A DNA stretch of 25,073 bases. It comes from UBA1234 sp964400015 (lineage in GTDB: Bacteria > Bacillota > Clostridia > TANB77 > UBA1234). Where the stretch lies: positions 1-25,073 of the forward strand of contig CAYNRR010000018.1 of the NCBI GenBank assembly GCA_964400015.1, in the 5' to 3' direction. Below are positions 1-6,821 of this stretch, one piece after another; position 1 is the first letter of the stretch, and each line of letters opens with the position of its first letter. The notes under the pieces are model-generated. The model saw nothing but the letters and a program-made list of their open reading frames with translations. It made no database searches and was not told the DNA's origin. The position numbers and the translations under genes were made by a program.

Positions 1-103
1 ATAGAAACTCGCTTGGTTTCTCTTATTTCTCATTGTTTACTTTTCAATGTACTTTCGATTCTTAAAAAGCTTGTCGCCGTAAGGCTTGGCTTTGGTTAAG
101 AAC
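1..103 (-). other. Structured leader of a probable rRNA operon (gene outside window)
   Basis: No protein gene is visible here. Read on the minus strand, the region follows two sigma-A promoters. It starts with a stacked stem-loop at 59-102: outer stem 59-65/96-102, second stem 66-70/89-93, and a GCC/GGC tip at 76-78/83-85. A boxA-like motif (ACATTGAAAAGTAAA, 36-50) follows, then a small hairpin (3-8/16-21). Tandem strong promoters, a structured leader and a boxA-like antitermination element are the usual arrangement upstream of 16S rRNA in Firmicutes. The rRNA gene itself lies beyond base 1, so identity is an inference; a tRNA cluster is the main alternative. Confidence 0.55.
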
Positions 104-110
104 CTTGCTC

Positions 111-139
111 ATTATAACATCGTGTTATAATGTTGTCAA
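111..139 (-). promoter_or_regulatory. Strong sigma-A promoter P2, probable rRNA operon
   Basis: On the minus strand a perfect -35 TTGACA (134-139) and a perfect -10 TATAAT (111-116) are separated by exactly 17 nt. A perfect inverted repeat (arms 111-119 and 123-131, spacer TCG) covers the -10 and most of the spacer. Transcription would start near 104 and run leftwards. Confidence 0.8.
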
Positions 140-253
140 CACTTTTTTAAAATATTTTTTATTTTGTTTTGACTCAAATTTCATTCAAAAATCACAACAA
201 CTTTCACTCGATTTTTGTGAATATTTTGTGTCTTGCTCCGTGCGACAATTAGT

Positions 254-282
254 ATATTAACACCCCCCTCGACAAAAGTCAA
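254..282 (-). promoter_or_regulatory. Sigma-A promoter P1, upstream tandem promoter
   Basis: On the minus strand -35 TTGACT (277-282) and -10 TAATAT (254-259) are 17 nt apart. It lies about 140 bp upstream of P2 in the same direction. Tandem P1/P2 arrangement is typical of rRNA operons in Firmicutes. Confidence 0.65.
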
Positions 283-360
283 CAACTTTTTTTAGTTTTT
301 TTGTTTTGATTTTCAAATCGTTTATTTGCAAGGGTTTGCAGTTATATGTTTTTTATATTT

Positions 361-434
361 AAAATAAAAAGTCATAGTATTCAAACGTACTTCGTGCATT
401 ATGTAATATAGATTTATTTATGACTTTTTATTTT
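361..434 (-). repeat. 16-bp perfect inverted repeat over the scpA stop codon, possible terminator
   Basis: Arms at 361-376 and 419-434 are exact reverse complements (16 bp), separated by 42 nt. The right arm contains the scpA stop codon and last codons. The outer part of each arm is an A-tract facing a T-tract, as in bidirectional terminators, with a 7-bp core AGTCATA/TATGACT. The loop is long and AT-rich, so terminator function is uncertain. It may insulate scpA from the rRNA-type promoters to its left. Confidence 0.4.
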
Positions 435-1149
435 CTCTTTTTATTCTTGTTACATTTATATCTCCAAATATTGTATTTTGTGTAATTTTTACTTTATTCA
501 TTTTTGATAGTTCTAATAATCCTAAGAACGCTGTTACTATTTCTGTCCTTGTTTGTTCTTTTGTGTTGAATATTTTATTAAATACAAAGGTAGGTTTTTT
601 CCATAGCTGTCTTAATATTTCTTTTATTTTGCTTCTTATTGTTACTTTTTCATTTACTGCTATTTTTTCTATATTATCTGCGTTTTTATTTTTCTTTTCT
701 ATTTCTCTATTTATTATAGTAGCATATATATCTGGAATATATGTCGGAGAATATGTTTTTTCTAATTTGCCTTTAGGTAGTTCTATTTTTTCTGGTTGCC
801 TATAAAATTTCTTTCCATACTCTTCTAATCGTTCTTTCAAATCTTTTGTAGATTCTTTATATTTTTTATATTCTGTTAGTAGTTGAACTAAATCTATTTC
901 CTCTTCTTCATCTTCTTCTAATGGCAATAGTGTTTTTGATTTTAAATATATTAGTTTTGAAGCCATTATTATAAATTCGCTCGTTACTTCTAGATTCATT
1001 TCTTGCATCATCTGTAAGTAATCTAAATATTGATTTGTTATTTCATTTATTTTTATATCACATATATTCATTTTATTTTTTTCTACTAAATGACATAATA
1101 AATCTAATGGCCCTTCAAAGTTTTCCATTTTTATTTGATATGCTACCAC
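418..1149 (-). CDS. scpA: Segregation and condensation protein A (ScpA)
   Basis: ScpA is the kleisin subunit of the bacterial SMC-ScpAB condensin, which compacts and segregates the chromosome. The 243-residue product has the conserved kleisin N-terminus with the FEGPLDLLCHLVEKNK motif (residues about 11-26), then the LEVTSEFIIMASKLIYLKSKTLLP block (about 53-76), followed by an acidic stretch (EEDEEEEID) and a C-terminal winged-helix region. Length is normal for the family. The start is GTG at 1147-1149, preceded by GGAGG at a 6-nt distance. It lies 24 nt downstream of the purine nucleoside phosphorylase gene and is probably co-transcribed with it. scpB, a frequent neighbour, is not in the window. 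An inverted repeat covers its stop codon. Confidence 0.95.
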   Translation of the reverse strand: MVAYQIKMENFEGPLDLLCHLVEKNKMNICDIKINEITNQYLDYLQMMQEMNLEVTSEFIIMASKLIYLKSKTLLPLEEDEEEEIDLVQLLTEYKKYKESTKDLKERLEEYGKKFYRQPEKIELPKGKLEKTYSPTYIPDIYATIINREIEKKNKNADNIEKIAVNEKVTIRSKIKEILRQLWKKPTFVFNKIFNTKEQTRTEIVTAFLGLLELSKMNKVKITQNTIFGDINVTRIKRENKKS

Positions 1150-1173
1150 TTTGTTCCTCCAGCTTTTATGTTT

Positions 1174-2085
1174 TTAAATTTTTCTTATAATTCTCATTAC
1201 TAATTTTTTGAATTTTTCTGCAACTTTATCTGCATTCTCTATAACTTCTTCGTGTGTTAGTTTTATTCCACTTCCTGTTGCATTTGTTATACATGATAAT
1301 CCTAGCACTTCTATTCCTAGTTGGTTGGCTAGAATTACTTCTGGCACAGTTGACATTCCAACTGCATCTGCTCCAAGTATTTCTAACATTTTTACTTCTG
1401 CAGGTGTTTCATATTGTGGACCTTGCATGAAAGCGTATACACCTTCTTTTAGTTCTATCTTTGAATCATATTCTGTATTAGTAACATCTTTTGCGTATTC
1501 TATAATCTTATCTTTTAAGTCTATTTTTCCTGTAATATCTTCTTTATATAATGCAGCTTCTTTTGCTATTTCTCTAAGTCTTGTCGAATACGCCTCTGTC
1601 ATGTTAGGGAATCTTTCTCCAAATAATTCATTGTTTGGTCCTCTTAATGGTGACATATTTGACATATTTATATGATCTGTTATCAACATTATATCAGTAG
1701 GTTGAAATTTTTTATTTATTCCACCTGCCGCATTTGATACTATTAAAGTTGTTACACCTAATAATGCTAATACTCTTATTGGAAATGTTACTTCTGATAA
1801 TTCATACCCTTCATAATAATGAAATCTTCCTTGCATCATTAAAACGTTTTTATCGTATATTTTTCCAACGATTAGTTTTCCTTTATGTCCATGCACTGTT
1901 GAAACAGGAAAATGTGGTATTTCTGAATATGCAATTTCATTTCTTTCTGTTACTTCATATGCAAGTTCTCCCAATCCAGAACCAAGTATTACTGCTATGT
2001 CTGGTTTTGCCGTTATTCTTTCTGAAATATATGTAGCTGCTTCTGAAGCTTTTTGCCATATATCTTCCATATAATTATCGCGCAT
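1174..2085 (-). CDS. Purine nucleoside phosphorylase, trimeric class, with an insertion
   Basis: This enzyme cleaves purine nucleosides with phosphate to the free base and ribose-1-phosphate (purine salvage, cytoplasm). It belongs to the trimeric PNP/MTAP family: phosphate-binding GSGLGE at residues 35-40, GRFHYYEGY at 86-94, SNAAGG at 117-122, the base-contacting QYETPAE with E226, MSTVPEV at 244-250, and N268 in ITNATGSG. The Glu/Asn pair fits specificity for 6-oxopurines such as inosine and guanosine. The 303 residues exceed the usual 270-275. The excess is a charged segment at about residues 179-209, before the EGVYAFMQGPQYET block. The ATG has AGGAGG 7 nt upstream. It sits between recX (75 nt upstream) and scpA (24 nt downstream). 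Confidence 0.93.
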   Translation of the reverse strand: MRDNYMEDIWQKASEAATYISERITAKPDIAVILGSGLGELAYEVTERNEIAYSEIPHFPVSTVHGHKGKLIVGKIYDKNVLMMQGRFHYYEGYELSEVTFPIRVLALLGVTTLIVSNAAGGINKKFQPTDIMLITDHINMSNMSPLRGPNNELFGERFPNMTEAYSTRLREIAKEAALYKEDITGKIDLKDKIIEYAKDVTNTEYDSKIELKEGVYAFMQGPQYETPAEVKMLEILGADAVGMSTVPEVILANQLGIEVLGLSCITNATGSGIKLTHEEVIENADKVAEKFKKLVMRIIRKI

Positions 2086-2160
2086 AAATATTCCTCCTAT
2101 GTATTATTATCTTTCATATTATTATAATAGTACTTTCAGTCATTAAATATTATCCTTCAT

Positions 2161-2592
2161 CTATTTTAAATTGTCAATTGCCATAGATATACTGTCATAT
2201 TTATATCCTTTTGACATTAAGTATTTTTTTATTTTTTCTATTTCAGAGTTGGTGCTTTTTTTCTTTGCTAATTTTTGAGCTGATTCTTTTTCGTATTCTT
2301 CTAGTTCTTCTATATTCTTATAAATATAATCTTCTATATATTCTTCTTCTACACCTCTACGTAATAGATCTATTTTTATTTCATATATTGATGCCGTTTT
2401 TAATCGCATTGTATTTTGAATATATTTTTCTACATATTTTTTGTTATTTATGTAATCATTTTCTGATAAGTATTCTATTATTTCTTCAATATATTCTTCT
2501 GTATATTGAAGTTTTTGACATTTTTGTCTTACTTCTTTTTCTGTTCTTTTTTTGAATATAACGTATTTCATCAATTTGTCGTCAACTATCAT
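2161..2592 (-). CDS. recX: Regulatory protein RecX
   Basis: RecX binds RecA filaments and modulates recombination and the SOS response. The 143-residue product is built of RecX-type three-helix repeats: the segments around KRTEKEVRQKCQ, the YLSENDYINNKKYVEKYIQ block, the KTASIYEIKIDLLRRGV block, and a final helical repeat ending in YLMSKGYKYDSISMAIDNL. It is at the short end for the family. The ATG has AGGAGG at a 5-nt spacing. It lies directly downstream of recA, the classical recA-recX order, but a promoter and a hairpin lie between them, so it need not depend on recA transcription alone. Confidence 0.9.
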   Translation of the reverse strand: MIVDDKLMKYVIFKKRTEKEVRQKCQKLQYTEEYIEEIIEYLSENDYINNKKYVEKYIQNTMRLKTASIYEIKIDLLRRGVEEEYIEDYIYKNIEELEEYEKESAQKLAKKKSTNSEIEKIKKYLMSKGYKYDSISMAIDNLK

Positions 2593-2625
2593 TTCTTCCT
2601 CCTAGATATTTCTTGTATAAATATC

Positions 2626-2651
2626 AAGCCCGAGATTAACATCTCAGGCTT
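2626..2651 (-). terminator. Hairpin between recA and recX (attenuator or 5' hairpin)
   Basis: On the minus strand an 11-bp stem with one G-U pair (arms 2641-2651 and 2626-2636) closes a 4-nt loop. No good U-tract follows on the minus strand (TTGATATTT), so strong termination is doubtful. It may partly terminate recA mRNA, or form the 5' hairpin of a recX transcript started at the promoter just upstream. Confidence 0.5.
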
Positions 2652-2663
2652 TTATACAATTTA

Positions 2664-2692
2664 ATTATATTCTTAATTTTTTAGTTTTCCAA
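2664..2692 (-). promoter_or_regulatory. Sigma-A promoter for recX
   Basis: On the minus strand -35 TTGGAA (2687-2692) and perfect -10 TATAAT (2664-2669) lie 17 nt apart, directly after the recA stop codon. The predicted start near 2657 is just ahead of the 2626-2651 hairpin. Confidence 0.55.
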
Positions 2693-2710
2693 TAACATAT
2701 TTTTATTATT

Positions 2711-3787
2711 TTAATCTTCTGAAATATCTTCAAAGTTTTCTGTTGATTCGGATGATTTTTCTATTAGTTTTGCTCTGATTTTTGCTTCTATTTCATCGCA
2801 TACTTCTGGGTTTTCTTTTAAGTATTGTTTTACATTTTCACGACCTTGTCCAATTCTATTTCCATTATAGCTAAACCACGCACCTGCTTTTTCTACAATT
2901 TCCATATTTACTGCCACGTCTAATACATTACTTTCTCTTGAAATTCCTTCTCCATACATAATATCAAATTCTGCTTCTTTAAATGGAGGTGCAACTTTGT
3001 TTTTTACAACTTTTACTCTTGTTCTATTTCCTATCATTTCATTGTTAGTTTTTAATGTTTCTACTCTTCTAACTTCCATTCTTACTGAAGCATAGAATTT
3101 TAATGCTCGTCCACCTGGTGTTACTTCAGGGTTTCCAAACATTACTCCAACTTTTTCTCTTAATTGGTTTATAAATACTGCAACCGTTTTTGATTTGTTT
3201 AATACTCCTGCTAATTTTCTTAATGCTTGAGACATAAGTCTAGCTTGAAGAGCTACATGTGTATCTCCCATATCTCCATCTATTTCTGCTTTTGGCACTA
3301 ATGCTGCAACCGAGTCTACAACTATAATATCTATTGCACCACTTCTTACTAGCGCTTCTGCAATTTCCAATGCTTGTTCACCTGTGTCTGGTTGGGATAC
3401 TATCAAATTATCTATATCTACTCCTAAATTTTTGGCATATACAGGATCTAATGCGTGTTCTGCATCTATGAACGCTGCTACTCCTCCCATTTTTTGTGCC
3501 TCTGCAATCATATGTAATGCAACTGTTGTTTTTCCTGATGATTCAGGTCCATAAACTTCTATAATTCTTCCTCTTGGTACTCCACCTATTCCTAATGCTA
3601 TATCTAAACTTAATGCTCCTGTTGGAATTGCTTCAACTGCCATTGTTGCAGTTTCTCCTAATTTCATAACAGAACCTTTACCAAATTGTTTTTCTATTTG
3701 TGCTAAAGCAACTTCTAATGCTTTCTTTTTTTCTTCGTTTTCCACGTTCTTTTTATTATCTAATTGTGCGTTTTTCTTTTCAGCCAC
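2711..3787 (-). CDS. recA: Recombinase RecA
   Basis: RecA forms filaments on single-stranded DNA, drives homologous strand exchange, and activates LexA self-cleavage. The 358 residues include Walker A GPESSGKT at 80-87, Walker B IIVVDSVAAL near 153, the L1/L2 DNA-binding region (MSQALRKLAGVLNKS, then FINQLREKVGVMFGNPEVTPGG), and an acidic C-terminal tail, as usual for the family. Translation starts at GTG (3785-3787), with AAGGAGGT upstream. The promoter is a strong sigma-A type with a LexA box in its spacer, so SOS induction is expected. recX follows downstream. Confidence 0.98.
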   Translation of the reverse strand: MAEKKNAQLDNKKNVENEEKKKALEVALAQIEKQFGKGSVMKLGETATMAVEAIPTGALSLDIALGIGGVPRGRIIEVYGPESSGKTTVALHMIAEAQKMGGVAAFIDAEHALDPVYAKNLGVDIDNLIVSQPDTGEQALEIAEALVRSGAIDIIVVDSVAALVPKAEIDGDMGDTHVALQARLMSQALRKLAGVLNKSKTVAVFINQLREKVGVMFGNPEVTPGGRALKFYASVRMEVRRVETLKTNNEMIGNRTRVKVVKNKVAPPFKEAEFDIMYGEGISRESNVLDVAVNMEIVEKAGAWFSYNGNRIGQGRENVKQYLKENPEVCDEIEAKIRAKLIEKSSESTENFEDISED

Positions 3788-3834
3788 AATAAAACCTCCT
3801 TAAAATTTATTTCTTTTGTTTCAACCACAATTGC

Positions 3835-3863
3835 ATTTTAGAACACTTGTTCTTGTTTGTCAA
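3835..3863 (-). promoter_or_regulatory. recA promoter
   Basis: On the minus strand -35 TTGACA (3858-3863) and -10 TAAAAT (3835-3840) have a 17-nt spacer. The predicted start lies about 40 nt upstream of the recA GTG. The promoter begins only 14 nt after the stop codon of the solute-binding protein gene, with no terminator visible between them. Confidence 0.8.
3841..3852. promoter_or_regulatory. LexA (SOS) box of recA
   Basis: GAACACTTGTTC matches the Gram-positive SOS box GAAC-N4-GTTC exactly. It sits within the -35/-10 spacer of the recA promoter, so a bound LexA would block RNA polymerase. A CGAAC half-site lies at 3865-3869. Confidence 0.8.
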
Positions 3864-3877
3864 GCGAACATTATAAT

Positions 3878-5443
3878 TTATTTATAAAAATTTATTATAT
3901 TTCTAAAAGGTTCATAAATAGTGCTTTTAAACTCACCTTTTATACTTTTGTTTGTTAGTACTGTGTTTGTTTTAAAATATAAGCCTATGTATGGCAATTC
4001 GTTTATGTACATTTCTTTGAATTCTTTCATTTGTTGTTCGTATTCTTCTTCCTCTGAAGTTTTTAATTCTTCAATTTTTTGATTTATTTCTATATTCATA
4101 AAGTTAGCATAATTGTGTTTGTTTCCTATTTGAACCATCTCTTGCATTTGATATTCGTTTTTTATATCAAGTGACATAAGTGTCAATTCAAATTTTTTAT
4201 CTTCTAGAGCTTTTAAAAGTTCGTTCCATGAAACTTCTTTTATTTCCATTTGTATTCCTATTTCATTTAAATCATTCTTTATCTTTTTGGCTACGATAAT
4301 TTTTTCCGAATCTTCATTGCATACTAACATTGTAAATTTTAGAGTCGTTCCATCTTTTTTCCAAGTATTATTATTTTGAGTCCATCCACCATTTATTAAA
4401 ATTTGTTTTGATATTTCTATATCGTATTCAACGCTCGTTTCTGCATATTTAGAATTTGACATTATTGGAATATCAGATATTACTGCATTATCATCATATA
4501 CCGTACTTACAATATTAGCTCGATTTATACCATATAAAATTGCTTTTCTAACAGAATTATCGGAAAATATCTTACTTTCTGCGTTTGGTATTAGCACTTC
4601 ATATTCTGTGTTTTCATATTGATATGAATTTATTCCAATAAATCCAAAGTTTTCTTTCCAATTGTACATATTAGTTTCAATCATATCTACTTCAGATGAT
4701 TTAAAACCTTTTATCGCCTCGCTATACGTTGAATATTTTCTCATATTTATTTTTTCTAATTTTGCATTTTCTTTTTTCCACCAATTGTCGTTATATTTAA
4801 GGACTATTATATTTTCGTTTGATGTTATATATTCATACGGTCCTGTTCCCATTAAAACATTTGATTTACTTTCATTTACTATTCCTTGACCTATAAAATA
4901 GTTTTTACTAACTATTGGAAATGTTAGCTTCGATGGTAAATACGCATCTGGTTCTTTTAAAGTAATCTCCACTGTTTTTTCATCCATTTCTTGTACGCTT
5001 GAAATGTTTTCTACATTTGATTTATATACGGATTCAATTTCATCATTTATCAATAAATCTATTGTATATTTTACATCAGATGCTGTGAATTTTTCTCCGT
5101 TATGCCATTTAACATCTTCTCTTAATCTTATTATCCAGGTTAATTCATCCCTCTTCATCCATTTTTCTACTAACACAGGAGTTATTTGATTTTCTTCATC
5201 ATAAGAAAACATTCCTTCATAAACTAATTTCAATGCATTTATTAAGTGAATTTTTTTAGTTCTTAATGGGTTTAATGTATCGATATCTGAAATTGCTATA
5301 GTTATTTCAGATGATTTACTTTCTATCTGTTTACTCTCTATATTTTCATTTTCGTTTGTGACATCTTTATTATTACTTTTTATGCCGTTTAGCAAGCCTA
5401 TGCATATTCCCAAAACTATAAAAAATATCAGCATTTTTTTCAT
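3878..5443 (-). CDS. ABC transporter solute-binding protein, peptide/nickel family (family 5)
   Basis: The 521-residue product is an extracytoplasmic family-5 solute-binding protein (oligopeptide, dipeptide or nickel type). Recognisable blocks are SDIDTLNPLRTKK near residue 53, the LVYEGMFSYDEENQITPVLVEKW block (about 73-95), the WIIRLREDVKWHNGEKFTASDVKYT family signature (about 102-126), MGTGPYEY near 198, and VRKAILYGINRANIV near 302. The N-terminus is a hydrophobic export segment (residues 3-20) with a cysteine (LGICIG) but no canonical lipobox, so it may be membrane-anchored rather than a standard lipoprotein. No permease or ATPase genes are adjacent, so it looks orphan; the substrate cannot be told. 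The ATG has AAGGTGAT upstream, and a good promoter lies at 5472-5500. Confidence 0.85.
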   Translation of the reverse strand: MKKMLIFFIVLGICIGLLNGIKSNNKDVTNENENIESKQIESKSSEITIAISDIDTLNPLRTKKIHLINALKLVYEGMFSYDEENQITPVLVEKWMKRDELTWIIRLREDVKWHNGEKFTASDVKYTIDLLINDEIESVYKSNVENISSVQEMDEKTVEITLKEPDAYLPSKLTFPIVSKNYFIGQGIVNESKSNVLMGTGPYEYITSNENIIVLKYNDNWWKKENAKLEKINMRKYSTYSEAIKGFKSSEVDMIETNMYNWKENFGFIGINSYQYENTEYEVLIPNAESKIFSDNSVRKAILYGINRANIVSTVYDDNAVISDIPIMSNSKYAETSVEYDIEISKQILINGGWTQNNNTWKKDGTTLKFTMLVCNEDSEKIIVAKKIKNDLNEIGIQMEIKEVSWNELLKALEDKKFELTLMSLDIKNEYQMQEMVQIGNKHNYANFMNIEINQKIEELKTSEEEEYEQQMKEFKEMYINELPYIGLYFKTNTVLTNKSIKGEFKSTIYEPFRNIINFYK

Positions 5444-5471
5444 ATTATCACCTTATCCCTAACACACGATA

Positions 5472-5500
5472 ATTTTATAATATACTTTTTCTTATATCAA
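5472..5500 (-). promoter_or_regulatory. Promoter of the solute-binding protein gene
   Basis: On the minus strand -35 TTGATA (5495-5500), 17-nt spacer, -10 TAAAAT (5472-5477). The predicted start is about 20 nt before the coding start. It follows directly after the spoVS terminator, so this gene is an independent unit. Confidence 0.65.
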
Positions 5501-5517
5501 GTTTCTTTGATAAAAAG

Positions 5518-5552
5518 AAAACTATCTTCATAATTTTATAGAAGATAGTTTT
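5518..5552 (-). terminator. Terminator of spoVS
   Basis: A perfect 12-bp stem (5518-5529 with 5541-5552) closes an 11-nt loop. On the minus strand it runs into TTTTCTTTTT, and on the plus strand into a T-tract as well. It begins 15 nt after the spoVS stop codon. Confidence 0.85.
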
Positions 5553-5567
5553 TTATTTAATATTTAT

Positions 5568-5828
5568 TTATCTAGGCTCGATACATAGTTTTATACCTGT
5601 TCGTTCCTCTTCATCAATTCTAACCTCCGTGAAAGCTGGAACACATACTAAATCCACTCCAGCTGGTGCTACGAATCCTCTAGCTATTGCAATTGCTTTT
5701 ATCGCTTGGTTCAGTGCTCCTGCACCTATTGCTTGCATTTCAGCTTTTCCTTTTTCTTTGATAAGTCCTGCTATTGCCCCAGCTACAGAATTTGGGTTTG
5801 ATTTTGTTGAAATTTTTAAAATATCCAT
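5568..5828 (-). CDS. spoVS: Stage V sporulation protein S (SpoVS)
   Basis: SpoVS is a small Alba-like protein needed for normal septation and stage V of sporulation. The 86-residue product matches the family almost end to end: start MDILKISTKSNPNSVAGAIAG, GKAEMQAIGAGALNQAIKAIAIARGFVAP in the middle, and EVRIDEEERTGIKL at the end. The ATG at 5828 is chosen over an in-frame ATG 30 codons upstream because AGGAGG lies 6 nt before it and 86 residues is the usual family length. The gene is alone between ymdB upstream and a strong terminator. In B. subtilis spoVS is under sigma-H; I could not identify a clear sigma-H promoter here. Confidence 0.96.
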   Translation of the reverse strand: MDILKISTKSNPNSVAGAIAGLIKEKGKAEMQAIGAGALNQAIKAIAIARGFVAPAGVDLVCVPAFTEVRIDEEERTGIKLCIEPR

Positions 5829-5961
5829 TTGATTCCTCCTTGATTTTTTTATTTGTTGTTGTTTAGTACAATATAAATTATATTTACTTTTCCAAAAAAA
5901 TCCAGTGATTTGAATCAATTTATTTATAATTCGTTCGTCAGAAACATTGATATATCAACAT

Positions 5962-6738
5962 TTAAAGGCTTATTCTTTCAATTTTCGACACTCTTTTACT
6001 TTGTTCATCAATTTCAACAACTACTCCATTAAGCATCGCTGCACCTTGAGCACATGCATATCTTTCTGGAATCTGTGTTAAGAATCTTTTTAATGCTACA
6101 GCTGGATCCATACCTATTATAGAATCTTTTGGCCCTGTCATTCCTATGTCAGTTATATAGCCCATTCCTGTTTCATAAATTTTTTCATCTGCTGTTTGTA
6201 CATGTGTATGTGTGCCATATACGAAATTAGCTTTATCTTTCAAATAATATCCTAATGCGATTTTTTCAGCAGTTGCTTCTGCATGAATTTCTACGATTAT
6301 TATATCAGCACCTTTAGCTTTTAATTCTACTATGTCTTCTTCTGCTTTTTCAAATGGCGAATCAAAGTTGCCTCCTACATTAACTCTTCCTATTAAATCG
6401 ATCACACCAATTCTATGATTTTTGCAGTCGACTAATACTTTGCCTTTTCCTGGCAATCCTTCTGGATAATTTGATGGTCTTATTAGTCTTTCTTCTTCAT
6501 CTATAAATGAAAATATATCTTTTTTTCCCCATGTATGATTTCCCATCGTTATTACGTCAGCTCCTGCATTACGCAAATCATTATATATATTTTTTGTTAT
6601 ACCCATGCCATCTGCTGAATTTTCGCCATTCACGATTGTAAAATCTATTTCATATTGCTTTTTTAAAACTTGTAAATGTTTTTTTACCATATCAACACCA
6701 AGTTTGCCTATAACATCTCCTATAAGTAAAACTTTCAT
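5962..6738 (-). CDS. ymdB: YmdB family metallophosphoesterase
   Basis: The 258-residue cytoplasmic enzyme is a binuclear metallophosphoesterase. In B. subtilis YmdB hydrolyses 2',3'-cyclic nucleotides and influences biofilm and motility decisions. Metal-ligand motifs are visible: GDVIGKLG with D8, VNGENSADGMGI with E39/N40, GNHTW with N67/H68, VEIHAEATAEK, and YGTHTHVQTAD. The length is standard. The ATG follows AAAGGAG. It lies between rny (two genes upstream) and spoVS; ymdB close to rny is a common Firmicutes arrangement, here with a histidine kinase gene between them. Confidence 0.95.
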   Translation of the reverse strand: MKVLLIGDVIGKLGVDMVKKHLQVLKKQYEIDFTIVNGENSADGMGITKNIYNDLRNAGADVITMGNHTWGKKDIFSFIDEEERLIRPSNYPEGLPGKGKVLVDCKNHRIGVIDLIGRVNVGGNFDSPFEKAEEDIVELKAKGADIIIVEIHAEATAEKIALGYYLKDKANFVYGTHTHVQTADEKIYETGMGYITDIGMTGPKDSIIGMDPAVALKRFLTQIPERYACAQGAAMLNGVVVEIDEQSKRVSKIERISL

Positions 6739-6771
6739 TTTTATCTCCTTTTTTTAAGTTTACATACATAT

Positions 6772-6800
6772 AATATATTTAAAACTTAGGTTTTTGTCTA
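6772..6800 (-). promoter_or_regulatory. Candidate promoter of ymdB
   Basis: On the minus strand TAGACA (6795-6800) and TATATT (6772-6777) are 17 nt apart in the 83-nt gap before ymdB. Both hexamers have mismatches, so the call is moderate. Confidence 0.4.
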
Positions 6801-6821
6801 CTTTTATTTTGCTTATTCTTA

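Noticed and set aside
1208..1675. Plus-strand open frame of 155 codons opposite the purine nucleoside phosphorylase gene
   Set aside because: It is fully antisense to a well-supported gene, has no ribosome binding site, and its composition (Ser, Phe, Ile-rich) is that of a mirror frame of AT-rich coding DNA.
5385..5443. Lipobox at the N-terminus of the solute-binding protein
   Set aside because: The cysteine is preceded by Leu-Gly-Ile, where Ile at -1 does not fit the small-residue requirement of lipoprotein signal peptidase.
5947..5958. 12-bp perfect palindrome TTGATATATCAA just after ymdB
   Set aside because: It is short, AT-only in its centre, has no loop or T-tract, and is plausible by chance in such AT-rich DNA; not a terminator.
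5829..5961. Sigma-H promoter before spoVS
   Set aside because: I looked for a GGAWWT/GAAT pair at proper spacing on the minus strand and found no convincing match.
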